DNA of 64,000 nucleotides from G965230615 sp965230615 (GCA_965230615.1 OZ246012.1:3410001-3474000); one strand, 5' to 3'. Shown: positions 52,114-61,375, counted from the first letter of the stretch. The notes: a model not told the origin generated them from the letters alone. Numbers and translations are program-made.

Positions 52114-53215
52114 CATCATCAAACAAATGCTGCAACTCACCTTAGTTCGTGTAAAGGAATACTATCGCAACCCAGGGCTAGTATTTTTGACGCTTTTCTT
52201 TCCGTCGTTGTTATTAATTGTATTGGGCTTTGCTTATTCGCCATCTAATAATATGCAATATCATGTGGCGGTGGTAAAAAATGCAGCAAAGTCAATACAT
52301 GATTTTGAGCCTTTGATCAGTAATGATCATGTGATTACCCTAGAAAAATCTGAAGATTCGCTGAAATTCCGTATTGCTAATAACAGGCTTGGTGATATTG
52401 ATTATAACATGCGCTGGGTTGATTCAGTGCAGGCAATGATTTTATTGGCGGCAGGGCGAGTTGATTTTGTGTTATATGAGCAAGATGGTCAATTACATTA
52501 TAAGCTAGATCCTGCTGTTGAGCAGTCTAAAATCGCCTATTGGCTATTCTTGTCAGCTTTAAAAAGTAGTGTTGTTTATAGCGATATACAGCGGCTGGAA
52601 ACGTTGGATAACATCACTATGCGGTACGTTGACTTTTTATTACCTGGTTTAATTGCTGTTATTGTGATGAATACATTTTTGTGGGGGGTCGGCTTTACTT
52701 TGGCTGATATGCGTTCTCGAAAGCTGCTCAGGCGTATGATTGTGTCACCAATGAATAAAACTGCGTTTTTTATATCTTTCTATTTCGCGCGTTGCTTAAT
52801 GGGTGCTTTGGAAATAGCTGTTGTTTGTGGCATAGCTATGATGTTTTTTGGTTTTGTGATTAAGGGCAGTATAGGGTCTTTTCTACTCGTTTTTTTGATT
52901 GGCGGTCTAAGCTTTTGGGGGATATCAATTTTACTCATGTCAAAAGTTATGGAAGTTAAATCAGCAAATCTTATGATTAATGTTTTTAGTCTGATTTTGA
53001 TGCTGGTGTCGGGTATTTTTTATGACTACCATGATCTGCCGCAGCAATTTCAATGGCTGGTGCAATGGTTGCCATTGACGGTTTTTGCCGAAAGTTTACG
53101 AGTGGTTATGAATGGCACTGCAGTGTTCAGTGCAACTGTGATGCCGTTGTTGTCAATGCTTATTGTAGGTTTTCTGTGTTACCTGTTTGGTTACAGAATG
53201 TTTAAGTGGCACTGA
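52103..53215 (+). CDS. ABC-2 transporter permease
   Basis: Membrane protein of about 370 residues. One helix lies near the N-terminus (NPGLVFLTLFFPSLLLIVLGFAY region), then a periplasmic domain of about 150 residues, then five helices in the C-terminal half, the YhhJ/NatB/DrrB layout. An upstream in-frame ATG at 52061 would give a 53-base overlap with the ATPase gene; ATG 52103 with an AG-rich stretch just ahead is more natural. The likely role is export of the synthase-derived lipid across the inner membrane. Confidence 0.88.
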   Translation: MQASIIKQMLQLTLVRVKEYYRNPGLVFLTLFFPSLLLIVLGFAYSPSNNMQYHVAVVKNAAKSIHDFEPLISNDHVITLEKSEDSLKFRIANNRLGDIDYNMRWVDSVQAMILLAAGRVDFVLYEQDGQLHYKLDPAVEQSKIAYWLFLSALKSSVVYSDIQRLETLDNITMRYVDFLLPGLIAVIVMNTFLWGVGFTLADMRSRKLLRRMIVSPMNKTAFFISFYFARCLMGALEIAVVCGIAMMFFGFVIKGSIGSFLLVFLIGGLSFWGISILLMSKVMEVKSANLMINVFSLILMLVSGIFYDYHDLPQQFQWLVQWLPLTVFAESLRVVMNGTAVFSATVMPLLSMLIVGFLCYLFGYRMFKWH

Positions 53216-53260
53216 TTATATAGGGCATTGTTATATAGGAATGGCATAGAAGGAACTAAT

Positions 53261-54445
53261 ATGGCTAAATATATTATCGTTGTGCCGCCCTTTCTAGGGC
53301 ATATTAACCCTACCTTAAGCATCGGGATAGAACTGCTTGCAAGAGGGCATGCTGTAAAGTGGCTGTGTGCAATTGCAATAGACAAAAAATATTTTCCCAG
53401 AGAAATTGATTTTATTTGTCCAGATGAAGCTTTGAACAATCGGCATGATATCCAAGCACGTCTGCAGCATGCACGTATAGCTGGGCATCGATCGCAGGCA
53501 GAAATCTTTAAAGTGCATTTGCAGGATACGCTAATTCCGATTAGTCAAATGCTGGCTCCAGGTTTAGAGCAGTTGATAGCAAAATTCGAACCTGATGTCA
53601 TTATTAATGATGGTTATGCTTTTGTGGGAGGAATAATAGCGTATAAGTTCGATATACCCTATGTCAGCTCTTGGGTTGAATATCCGGATACTTTAGAGCA
53701 TCACCGTGGCTCTCGTGTGTATGCATGGCAGTGTGAGCAGTTGATGAACTTGCAGAAAAGCTTAGGCGTTGATGCGAGTAAACTGGTGTGTGCCTCTGAG
53801 CAGTATAATTTTAGCTATACATCAGATTTTTTTGCGCCGCAAGATTTATCACGTCCTTATGAATATGTAGGGCCAGTAGTGAAACATCGCAGTTTATCTA
53901 TTGAGTTTTCCTGGGAGAAGATCTATCAAACTGATTTGCCCAAGGTGCTTATATCAGTTGGTACCTTGGCAGATGCCAGCGGTTCATTTTATGAAAAAGT
54001 TGTTGCAGCTTTCGCTGGCTTGTCAATTCAATTTATTGTTTCAGCTAAGCCTGATTTGCTAGACCAATGGCCAGAAAATTTTCTGGTAAGCCCCTATGTT
54101 CCGCAAGTTGATTTGCTACCACACTTGTCGGCTGTTATTTATCATGGCGGTTTTAATACAACATGTGAGTCTTTGCTGTATGGTTTGCCATTGTTAGTTA
54201 TGCCGTTGAGCTTGGATCAATTTAATGTATCGCAACTTGTTACTGAACATGGTTGTGGCTTGTCAATTAAATTCCGTCGTTTAACGCCGAAAATTCTACG
54301 TGATGCTTTGCAAGAAATTATAGTCAATCCGCAATATCGACATGCTGCCGAAGCTATTCAGACAACATTAATTCACGCTGGCGGTACAGAGCGTGCGGCT
54401 GATATTCTGATTGAGTTTGCTAAGCAGCAGCAAGCGGTGGGGTGA
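53261..54445 (+). CDS. UGT-type glycosyltransferase 1 of PKS cluster
   Basis: GT1-family (MGT/CrtX-like) enzyme of about 394 residues. The N-terminus YIIVVPPFLGHINPTLSIG is the acceptor-domain signature with the catalytic His in GHINP, and the donor site is IYHGGFNTTCES followed by PLSLDQF. Such enzymes put nucleotide-activated sugars on small hydrophobic acceptors. The open frame begins at 53228 but ATG 53261 has AAGGA seven bases upstream. It is the most divergent of the three paralogues here. Confidence 0.88.
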   Translation: MAKYIIVVPPFLGHINPTLSIGIELLARGHAVKWLCAIAIDKKYFPREIDFICPDEALNNRHDIQARLQHARIAGHRSQAEIFKVHLQDTLIPISQMLAPGLEQLIAKFEPDVIINDGYAFVGGIIAYKFDIPYVSSWVEYPDTLEHHRGSRVYAWQCEQLMNLQKSLGVDASKLVCASEQYNFSYTSDFFAPQDLSRPYEYVGPVVKHRSLSIEFSWEKIYQTDLPKVLISVGTLADASGSFYEKVVAAFAGLSIQFIVSAKPDLLDQWPENFLVSPYVPQVDLLPHLSAVIYHGGFNTTCESLLYGLPLLVMPLSLDQFNVSQLVTEHGCGLSIKFRRLTPKILRDALQEIIVNPQYRHAAEAIQTTLIHAGGTERAADILIEFAKQQQAVG

Positions 54446-54450
54446 ATAAT

Positions 54451-55665
54451 ATGGCTAATATTTTATTTGTTGTACCGCCTCAGCATGGGCATTTTAATAC
54501 AACACTGAGTATGGGTGTTGAATTAACTTTGCGTGGTCATGCAGCGTCCTGGTTGTCGACAGGTAAAATACCCGCGCACTTGCTGCCAGCGCATAGTCAA
54601 ATGCTGTTGCCAGAAAATACCTTGGCGCAACATAGTGACAGAATGGCTTGGTGCAACAGTAAGTCTGACTGGATAAGAGATGCGAATAAAGTCGATATCA
54701 CCACGCTTATTCAAGATGAAATGCTGCACCCGGTAAGTTATCAGTTGTTTGAAGAATATAAGGATATTATGTGTCATTTGCGGCCTGATATTGTTGTCGC
54801 CGATGCAATAACAGGCGCATGGAATATGGGGGGAATGGCGGCTTATGCGAATAATATTCCCTATATTACTCTGTGGTCAACACCATTTGACTATCTGCGT
54901 CAGGAGCATGGTTCGCAGGTATATCGGCAATGGTTTAATAGCTTGTTAATTAAGTTTCAACGGCAGGTCGGTATAAGCGCACAGCGCCGGGTAGATCATT
55001 CAGCAATTCAGCACTTGATATTGAGTAGTGCGGCACTGTTGAATTATGAGAAGTTGCCGGATACCCATAAACTGGTAGGACCCGCAATACTACACAGGCA
55101 TAACGATCAGCAGGATTTTGCCTGGGGTAAGTTGCATGATATGCCAGCGCCAAAGATTCTTGTGTCATTGGGCACGTTGCTGGCTGATGAGGCCAAGGCT
55201 TTTTTTAATAAAGTGATTACAGCCTTTGGTAATAAACCTGTCACGGTTGTAGTTAGTGCTAAGCCTGACCTGTTCGACAGGTGGCCAGATAATTTTATTG
55301 TGTCATCGTATGTACCACAGCTCGAACTAATGCCTTATCTTGACGCCGTGATTTGTCATGCTGGCTATAACACAACGGTGGAAGCGCTCTGCCATAGCTG
55401 CCCTTTAATTGTTATTCCTAGAGCGCATGATCAATTCAGTGTCGCGGGTCGTATTGTCGAGAGCGATTGTGGTATCAAATTAAAATATGGTCGATTGACT
55501 GCTGAACATTTGCAGCGTGCTCTGGGTGAGGTTTTGCATAATGTACGTTATCGGCGGGCTGCTAATCGTATGGGAACAACATTGCTTGCTGCTGGTGGCA
55601 CGAAAAAAGCTGTCGATCATATATTAATGGTAGTCAAAAATGTGCAGACGAGATTGGCGGGTTAA
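54451..55665 (+). CDS. UGT-type glycosyltransferase 2 of PKS cluster
   Basis: GT1-family enzyme of about 404 residues. Signature parts are ILFVVPPQHGHFNTTLSMG at the N-terminus and ICHAGYNTTVEALC then PRAHDQF in the donor domain. It is clearly closer to the third glycosyltransferase of the cluster (56505) than to the first. GTG 54442 keeps the frame open, but ATG 54451 with GGGGTGA upstream is the better start and lies five bases after the stop of the previous gene. It presumably glycosylates the same lipid. Confidence 0.88.
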   Translation: MANILFVVPPQHGHFNTTLSMGVELTLRGHAASWLSTGKIPAHLLPAHSQMLLPENTLAQHSDRMAWCNSKSDWIRDANKVDITTLIQDEMLHPVSYQLFEEYKDIMCHLRPDIVVADAITGAWNMGGMAAYANNIPYITLWSTPFDYLRQEHGSQVYRQWFNSLLIKFQRQVGISAQRRVDHSAIQHLILSSAALLNYEKLPDTHKLVGPAILHRHNDQQDFAWGKLHDMPAPKILVSLGTLLADEAKAFFNKVITAFGNKPVTVVVSAKPDLFDRWPDNFIVSSYVPQLELMPYLDAVICHAGYNTTVEALCHSCPLIVIPRAHDQFSVAGRIVESDCGIKLKYGRLTAEHLQRALGEVLHNVRYRRAANRMGTTLLAAGGTKKAVDHILMVVKNVQTRLAG

Positions 55666-55734
55666 TGCCTTTATTATGTTGTACTCAGTATATCGCACAT
55701 ACATTTACTAAGAGTGGATAAATGAGGTGGTTTT

Positions 55735-56460
55735 ATGGACTTAAAAATGTTGTTAAAGGCTCCGCCGAAGACTCATGTGCGTAACGGAGAAACACATAGT
55801 GCTTGGCGGCTGGCTAATGGTGAGTTGCGGTTTATTGATGCGCATGTCAGTGCAGGTATGAAAACCTTGGAAACCGGTTGCGGTGTGAGTACCGTGCTAT
55901 TTGGCATTAAAAATACGCGGCATATCTGTATAGCGCCATTACACGAAGAGACAACAAGGATTAAGGATTACTGTGATCAGCATTCGGTATCCTATGAAAA
56001 TATAGACTTTGTTAATGAAGTCTCAGAGAAAGCATTGCCCGAGATTAAGGAAGGTGGCTTTGACTTAGTGTTGTTGGATGGTCGGCATGGCTTTCCTCAG
56101 CCATTTTTTGACTGGTATTACGTAGCGGGACTGATGAAGGTAGGCGGCTACTTGATTATTGATGATCTGCATATATGGACATGCGAAACGTTAAAGCAGT
56201 TTTTGTTAGATGATGACAGCTGGGAGTTTGTGCAAGAAAATTTTAGGGCTGCTGTTTTCATTAAGACAGGGGAAGGGTCGCAAGATAAAGAATGGGTCTA
56301 TCAACGTTACCAGATCAAGCATAGTAAACATACCTCGGCACTTGCCAATATATCGCATTTTTTTCAAGTTTTACGTCGAGGAAAATTGAAATTATTTTTT
56401 ACTTATCCATGGCCATGGATTGTGATTGCGCCGTTTATGAGGATTTTTAAAAAACTATAG
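55735..56460 (+). CDS. Class I SAM-dependent methyltransferase-like protein
   Basis: Protein of 241 residues. Motif I reads TLETGCGVST near residues 44-53, an acidic loop LVLLDGRHGFPQ lies near residues 116-127, and GGYLIIDDLHIW follows. A hydrophobic stretch at the C-terminus (FFTYPWPWIVIAPFM) may anchor it to the membrane. It may methylate a sugar or the lipid. It lies between two glycosyltransferase genes, which favours sugar O-methylation. Confidence 0.75.
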   Translation: MDLKMLLKAPPKTHVRNGETHSAWRLANGELRFIDAHVSAGMKTLETGCGVSTVLFGIKNTRHICIAPLHEETTRIKDYCDQHSVSYENIDFVNEVSEKALPEIKEGGFDLVLLDGRHGFPQPFFDWYYVAGLMKVGGYLIIDDLHIWTCETLKQFLLDDDSWEFVQENFRAAVFIKTGEGSQDKEWVYQRYQIKHSKHTSALANISHFFQVLRRGKLKLFFTYPWPWIVIAPFMRIFKKL

Positions 56461-56504
56461 ATGAAGTGGTGATATATATGACCGTATAAAATAAGGGGAT
56501 AGAG

Positions 56505-57764
56505 ATGAGTGGGCAAAAGGATAAAATTAACAAAATACTATTTGTTGTTCCGCCTTTTTATGGGCATTTTAATGCAAGTCTAAGTATTGGGGCAAGCCTT
56601 GCAGAACATGGATATGCAATAACCTGGCTGTCTACGGTTGAAATTCCTGGAGATCTGTTGCCTGCAGGCAGTGGCATGTTGTTGCCGGAAAAATCGCTAC
56701 AGCAACATGCCGAGAGAATACAATGGTATAACCATAAGTCGGACTGGATTAAAGATGCGTCTTTAGATGAGCATATGGCATTGACGGAAGATGAGATGCT
56801 ACATGAGGCGACAATAACGCTAATCAATGAATATAGAGAAATTATTCGTTGTTACCAGCCTGAGGTTGTCGTGGTCGATGCAATTACCTGTGCTTGTAAT
56901 GTTGGAGGTTTTGCAGCCTTTGCTGAGGGTAGGCCATATATTACCTTGTGGGCAACGCCATTGGAGTATGCGCGTTATGCCTATGATAGTAAGCATCTAC
57001 AAAAGTGGCGTAAATGGTATTGCGAATTGCTTGTCAAAGTGCAACAGACTGCAGGTATTGAAAGCGACTCCCGTGTTGACTTGTCGACTGAAATGCACTT
57101 GATGTTATCAATAGAGTCTTTTCTCGGTGTTTCTCATTTTCCTGATTATTATCATCTGATTGGTCCAGCCATACAGCATCGCCGAAATGAGCGTGAGTTT
57201 GATTGGTCGCGACTACACAACTCAACAAAGCCCAGAGTGCTAGTATCACTAGGCACTTTGTTGGATGAGGAAGCAGCAAGCTTTTATAAAAAAATTATTG
57301 ATGCGTATGCTGACCAAGCACTAACCGTAGTAGTGAGTGCGGAAGAGCGGTTATTTGATCAATGGCCTGAGAATTTTATTGTATCCAAATACTTGCCTCA
57401 GGTTGAGTTGATGCCTTATATGGATGCGGTGGTTTGTCATGGTGGCTATAACACAACAGTTGAGGCGCTTTGCTACGGCTTGCCATTAGTTGTTATACCA
57501 AGAGCGCATGATCAGTTTGTGTCTGCGCTAAGAGTTGTGGTTTGTGGTTGTGGTTTACGCTTGAAGTATGAAAGATTTACTGTGGAACAATTGGTTAGCA
57601 GCACTCAAGAAATATTGCATATGCCTAAATACAAGCAAGCCTCACAGATGCTAGGTCGGGCGATGCTGGATGCTGGTGGGGCCGATAAAGCAGTCGATTT
57701 GATCTCGCAATATATTGAACAGTGTCAATCGCCATCGTCTTCAGCTGTGGCGGCTACAGCATAG
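56505..57764 (+). CDS. UGT-type glycosyltransferase 3 of PKS cluster
   Basis: GT1-family enzyme of 419 residues. The motifs ILFVVPPFYGHFNASLSIG and VCHGGYNTTVEALCYG, PRAHDQF are shared with the second glycosyltransferase, and both have a similar WYNHKSDWIKDA-type loop near residue 75-90, so they probably arose by duplication. The start ATG 56505 is preceded by GGGGATAGAG. Three related enzymes suggest a di- or trisaccharide head group or alternative sugars. Confidence 0.88.
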   Translation: MSGQKDKINKILFVVPPFYGHFNASLSIGASLAEHGYAITWLSTVEIPGDLLPAGSGMLLPEKSLQQHAERIQWYNHKSDWIKDASLDEHMALTEDEMLHEATITLINEYREIIRCYQPEVVVVDAITCACNVGGFAAFAEGRPYITLWATPLEYARYAYDSKHLQKWRKWYCELLVKVQQTAGIESDSRVDLSTEMHLMLSIESFLGVSHFPDYYHLIGPAIQHRRNEREFDWSRLHNSTKPRVLVSLGTLLDEEAASFYKKIIDAYADQALTVVVSAEERLFDQWPENFIVSKYLPQVELMPYMDAVVCHGGYNTTVEALCYGLPLVVIPRAHDQFVSALRVVVCGCGLRLKYERFTVEQLVSSTQEILHMPKYKQASQMLGRAMLDAGGADKAVDLISQYIEQCQSPSSSAVAATA

Positions 57765-57837
57765 GCAGCTAACGCCTTATGATATTGCTGCAGCTTGATC
57801 CAGATAAAATGCCTTATAAGAAATAAGGGGGAAGCAA

Positions 57838-58698
57838 GTGGTGATTATGATGAAAAATATGTTGGAGTCCGTAGGGCAGTTAATAAGATGTTCCTATTTA
57901 ATTAAACATTCCAGTCTTGATGATGGTGTCAAGAGTAAAATTAAGTCGGCCTACTATAAAGCGATATTTAAGCAGGATATAAATCAGTGTGGGCGCTCAG
58001 TCAATGTTGCTGATTACAAAGTGCAGTTTTGTCATTACAAAGACTTTGTGCATCTGTTTAATGAAATTTGTGTTAATAATGAATATTATTTTATTGCCGA
58101 TAATGACCGGCCTAATATTATTGATTGTGGTAGCAATATTGGCATGTCAGTTCTCTATTTTAAGATGCTGTATCCTAAAGCAAAAATAAAGGCATTTGAG
58201 CCTGGAATAGAGGCTTTTGAGTGTTTAAAGGCAAATGTTGAAGAAAATGCCTTAGAGGATGTGGAGTTGCATAATATTGCATTATCAGACAAAAATGGCA
58301 TTGTCGATTTTTATTGTGAATCAGGTAATGCGGGCTCATTGCGAATGAGTACAAAAAAAAACAGGGTCGTGAAATCTGAAAAACGCTCGGTTGTTGTTTC
58401 AGTGTTGTCGCACTACATTGTTGTAGAGGTGGACCTGTTAAAAATCGATGTGGAAGGTGCTGAAATGGAAATTATGTGTGAGCTTGTGAGTAGCCATAAG
58501 CTTAAGCATGTAAAACAAATTGTCATTGAGTATCATCATCATCTTACAAACGATCACGATAACCTTTCAAGTATGTTGTCGCTGTTAGAGTCAGCAGGTT
58601 TTGGTTATCAAATAGGTGGAGATTTGCGTCGTCCGCTACTGAAAAATCAATTCCAAGATATTATTATTTATGCATACCAAAAAAATATTAAGCATTAA
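57838..58698 (+). CDS. FkbM-family methyltransferase
   Basis: Protein of 286 residues. The FkbM signature is complete: IIDCGSNIGMSVLYF near residue 92-106, KAFEPGIEAF near 117-126 and LLKIDVEGAEMEIM near 202-215. FkbM enzymes O-methylate sugars or polyketides. The start is GTG 57838 with GGGGGAAG just upstream; ATG 57847 is an alternative. The DNA here is strongly AT-rich: bases 58021-58080 have 17 G+C of 60 by my count. It sits directly before the acyltransferase gene (2-base gap). Confidence 0.88.
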   Translation: MVIMMKNMLESVGQLIRCSYLIKHSSLDDGVKSKIKSAYYKAIFKQDINQCGRSVNVADYKVQFCHYKDFVHLFNEICVNNEYYFIADNDRPNIIDCGSNIGMSVLYFKMLYPKAKIKAFEPGIEAFECLKANVEENALEDVELHNIALSDKNGIVDFYCESGNAGSLRMSTKKNRVVKSEKRSVVVSVLSHYIVVEVDLLKIDVEGAEMEIMCELVSSHKLKHVKQIVIEYHHHLTNDHDNLSSMLSLLESAGFGYQIGGDLRRPLLKNQFQDIIIYAYQKNIKH

Positions 58699-58700
58699 TA

Positions 58701-59993
58701 ATGGTTGCATCGATTGAGCGAAATAAGCTTCGCCCTCTATTGACACTGGAGCGCTTGATGTTGAACGTTGAGCGTGCTTTTGCTAATAACTTAATCTTTC
58801 CATGTAATGTCAAAGGCACGTTTGAACATGCTGCATTAGTAGCGGCGGTTGAATCTGCTGTGATGACTTATCCTCTTATGCGGGCTAATGTGTGTCGTGA
58901 TACTAATGGTGAAGAAAGCTTCTGTTTTTTTGAAGAACGCAAAGTGCCAATAACGGTTGTTGAGCGCCGAGATGCCTTGCAGTGGTCATCAATCGTCAAG
59001 ACAGAATTTTATAAACAGTTTGACCTTGAGCGTGATGCTTTGCTGAAAGTGATATGGCTCCGTGCTGAGAGTGAGTCGGAGTTAATATTTATTTGTTCGC
59101 ATACGATTGCTGATGGCAGGTCACTGATTTTTTTTATTGATACTGTGTTTCGGCTTTTATCTGCTGAACAATCCTCAACGATACCTCAGTGTGCTGATGA
59201 TATTGTGTTTGATGAAGAGCAGCCTGTTGCGATAAAACAAAGTTTGCCGGAGAAAATTAAACATGAAAGTTTATTTTTTCTATTGCGCTCTGCGCAGAAT
59301 ATTTTGAGTGTCTTTCGGCAAAAATTTGATTTGAATGATATTGGCATGCTGCACCTGCAATTCTCTGAAAAGCAATCTAAGGCACTTGTTCGTCAGGCGC
59401 GTCAAAACAATACAACCGTTAATGCGCTATTGTTGGCGTTGTTTATTTCATCGGTTGAAGTAATAGATGGGAAAAATAAAAGGCGCGTTATGGTGCCTGT
59501 GGATTATCGCAAGGCATTTGACTTAAAAATGCAAGATGCTTTACGTTTAATGTCATATAGTGTTGAATTTTTGCAATGCCAAAATCATGATAATTTTTGG
59601 AGCTTTGCAAGAAGCATAAAATTAAAAACAGATGCTTTGACAAGTGATAGTGAAGTTAAAGCAAGTCTGGCAGCCCTATCGAGTAATCAGCGTGTAATGG
59701 CATTATTAACACCTGCTTTTTTAAAAAAGCAGCAACACTATAATAAGCGTAATAGCGTATTATTTTTAACTAACCTAGGTGTTTTGCCACTTCAGAAGAA
59801 ATATAAAGCATTAACGATTGATGTTTTATTTCTGCCTGTGATGCATGTTGGTAGTCTATATGGTGTAAGTGCGTACTCTTTTGCGGGACGCTTGTCTATT
59901 TCTCTAACGTGGTTTAGTAATGTATATCCAAAGGAAACAATACAGAGTCTACTTAATGATGTTAGAAGTAAAGCTTTGAGGTTGATCGAATGA
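58701..59993 (+). CDS. PapA/condensation-like acyltransferase
   Basis: Protein of 430 residues of the CoA/ACP-dependent acyltransferase (condensation) superfamily. The catalytic HxxxD motif is HTIAD, with His134 and Asp138. A second family motif, near VDYRKAF, and a NLGVLP stretch near residue 353 agree with PapA5 and alcohol acetyltransferases rather than with NRPS condensation domains. Stand-alone members esterify hydroxyl groups with acyl groups from a carrier. Here it may esterify a hydroxyl of the sugar or of the lipid, perhaps with the chain from the cluster ACP. Confidence 0.8.
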   Translation: MVASIERNKLRPLLTLERLMLNVERAFANNLIFPCNVKGTFEHAALVAAVESAVMTYPLMRANVCRDTNGEESFCFFEERKVPITVVERRDALQWSSIVKTEFYKQFDLERDALLKVIWLRAESESELIFICSHTIADGRSLIFFIDTVFRLLSAEQSSTIPQCADDIVFDEEQPVAIKQSLPEKIKHESLFFLLRSAQNILSVFRQKFDLNDIGMLHLQFSEKQSKALVRQARQNNTTVNALLLALFISSVEVIDGKNKRRVMVPVDYRKAFDLKMQDALRLMSYSVEFLQCQNHDNFWSFARSIKLKTDALTSDSEVKASLAALSSNQRVMALLTPAFLKKQQHYNKRNSVLFLTNLGVLPLQKKYKALTIDVLFLPVMHVGSLYGVSAYSFAGRLSISLTWFSNVYPKETIQSLLNDVRSKALRLIE

Positions 59994-60397
59994 CAGTATG
60001 ACAGCCCAAGGTATTAGTGTTGTATATACAGTTATGAGTTAAACATTTACTGTTCAATGCCATTACTATAGTGTTAAGTACGGGGTATTTCAGTGAGTGA
60101 AGTGTGATAAGTCAAGCTATATAGATGCTGGAAAGTTATTGTTGAAACCTTTAAAAAGCTATCGTGTTAACAAAAGTTCATGGCTTAAGATTATAGAATT
60201 CTATATAATTCGTGTTGCATCGTGCTCTCTGGGCGAGATTTATATTGATATGGAATTAAAGAGATGTGCGTTCGATGTAAAAAAACTTTAATTTTAAAGC
60301 CTGCTAAAACTGCATAGCGCTACTGTTGTAGTGTTTGCTATGGAGATTTTTATGGGTGATATTGTTGATCAAAAATACAAACATGTAGGTGGCAGTA
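59994..60397. other. Gap between the acyltransferase and UDP-glucuronate decarboxylase genes
   Basis: About 400 AT-rich bases. An open frame at 60097-60291 (64 residues) has no recognisable feature and is left out. A short frame of 21 codons (60352-60417) has a good GGAG six bases ahead and overlaps the start of the next gene, so it may couple translation. The gap suggests the decarboxylase gene can be expressed independently of the cluster. Confidence 0.4.
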
Positions 60398-61363
60398 ATG
60401 GGATATGCATTTCGTAAAAGAATATTAGTGACGGGCGGGGCAGGCTTTCTTGGATCACATCTGTGCGAGCGTTTGCTAAATGAGGGCAATGAAGTATTGT
60501 GTGTTGACAGTTTCTATACAGGGACTAAGGATAATATCGCCCACCTTATGAGTAATCCGCATTTTGAAGTAATGCGTCATAATGTTACTCATCCTTTATT
60601 TGTCGAAGTCGATGAAATTTATAACCTGGCTTGTCCGGCTTCGCCAGTACACTATCAACATGACCCTGTAGCTACGGTCAAGACTAGTGTTCATGGGGCA
60701 ATTAATTTACTCGGTTTGGCTAAGCGTCAAGGTGCGAGAATTTTTCAGGCATCTACCAGTGAAGTTTATGGAGACCCTGTGGTACATCCTCAGTCTGAAT
60801 CGTATTGGGGGAATGTGAACCCAATCGGTATTCGGTCTTGCTATGATGAAGGTAAGCGTTGTGCAGAGACATTGTTCTTTGATTACCATCGTCAACATGG
60901 GGTAGACATTAAGGTCGGTCGTATCTTTAATACATATGGGCCGAGAATGCACCCGAATGATGGCCGTGTCGTATCAAACTTTATTGTGCAGGCACTTAAA
61001 GGTGAGTCTATTACTGTCTATGGTGATGGTGACCAAACTCGCTCTTTCTGTTATGTAGATGACTTGGTTGAAGTGATTATTCGGCTGATGTCGAGTGAGC
61101 CAGGTGTGACTGGGCCGGTTAATATTGGTAATCCAGGTGAATTTACTATTTTGGAACTCGCGCAAAAAGTCATTGAGTTCACCGGCTCATCATCAAAAAT
61201 CATTCATAAGCCATTGCCATCAGATGATCCAATGCAGCGTAAGCCTGATATCACTGTGGCAAGAGAGAAGCTTGACTGGGAGCCAAGAATCAAGCTTGAT
61301 GAAGGTTTGCCAAGAACCGTTGAATATTTTGCCAACCTATTAAAAACATTAGGCCAAATATAA
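60398..61363 (+). CDS. UDP-glucuronic acid decarboxylase (UDP-xylose synthase)
   Basis: Extended short-chain dehydrogenase of 321 residues. The cofactor loop is VTGGAGFLGSHL, the active site has ASTSEVYGDP and SCYDEGKR (Tyr-x-x-x-Lys), and NTYGPRMHPNDGRVVSNFI follows, which is diagnostic of UXS among related epimerases. It converts UDP-glucuronate to UDP-xylose. The frame starts at GTG 60389, but ATG 60398 with AGGTGG ahead is preferred. UDP-xylose could feed the glycosyltransferases of the PKS cluster or the exopolysaccharide; the shared direction favours the former but the 400-base gap leaves it open. A UDP-glucose dehydrogenase is not in the window. Confidence 0.9.
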   Translation: MGYAFRKRILVTGGAGFLGSHLCERLLNEGNEVLCVDSFYTGTKDNIAHLMSNPHFEVMRHNVTHPLFVEVDEIYNLACPASPVHYQHDPVATVKTSVHGAINLLGLAKRQGARIFQASTSEVYGDPVVHPQSESYWGNVNPIGIRSCYDEGKRCAETLFFDYHRQHGVDIKVGRIFNTYGPRMHPNDGRVVSNFIVQALKGESITVYGDGDQTRSFCYVDDLVEVIIRLMSSEPGVTGPVNIGNPGEFTILELAQKVIEFTGSSSKIIHKPLPSDDPMQRKPDITVAREKLDWEPRIKLDEGLPRTVEYFANLLKTLGQI

Positions 61364-61375
61364 TCATTGCTATAC

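Noticed and set aside
58701..59993. A non-ribosomal peptide synthetase condensation domain
   Set aside because: It stands alone without adenylation or carrier domains, and has HTIAD rather than the HHxxxDG core typical of NRPS condensation domains.
60097..60291. A 64-codon open frame between the acyltransferase and UXS genes
   Set aside because: AT-rich gap, no recognisable domain, no clear ribosome site; not distinguishable from chance.
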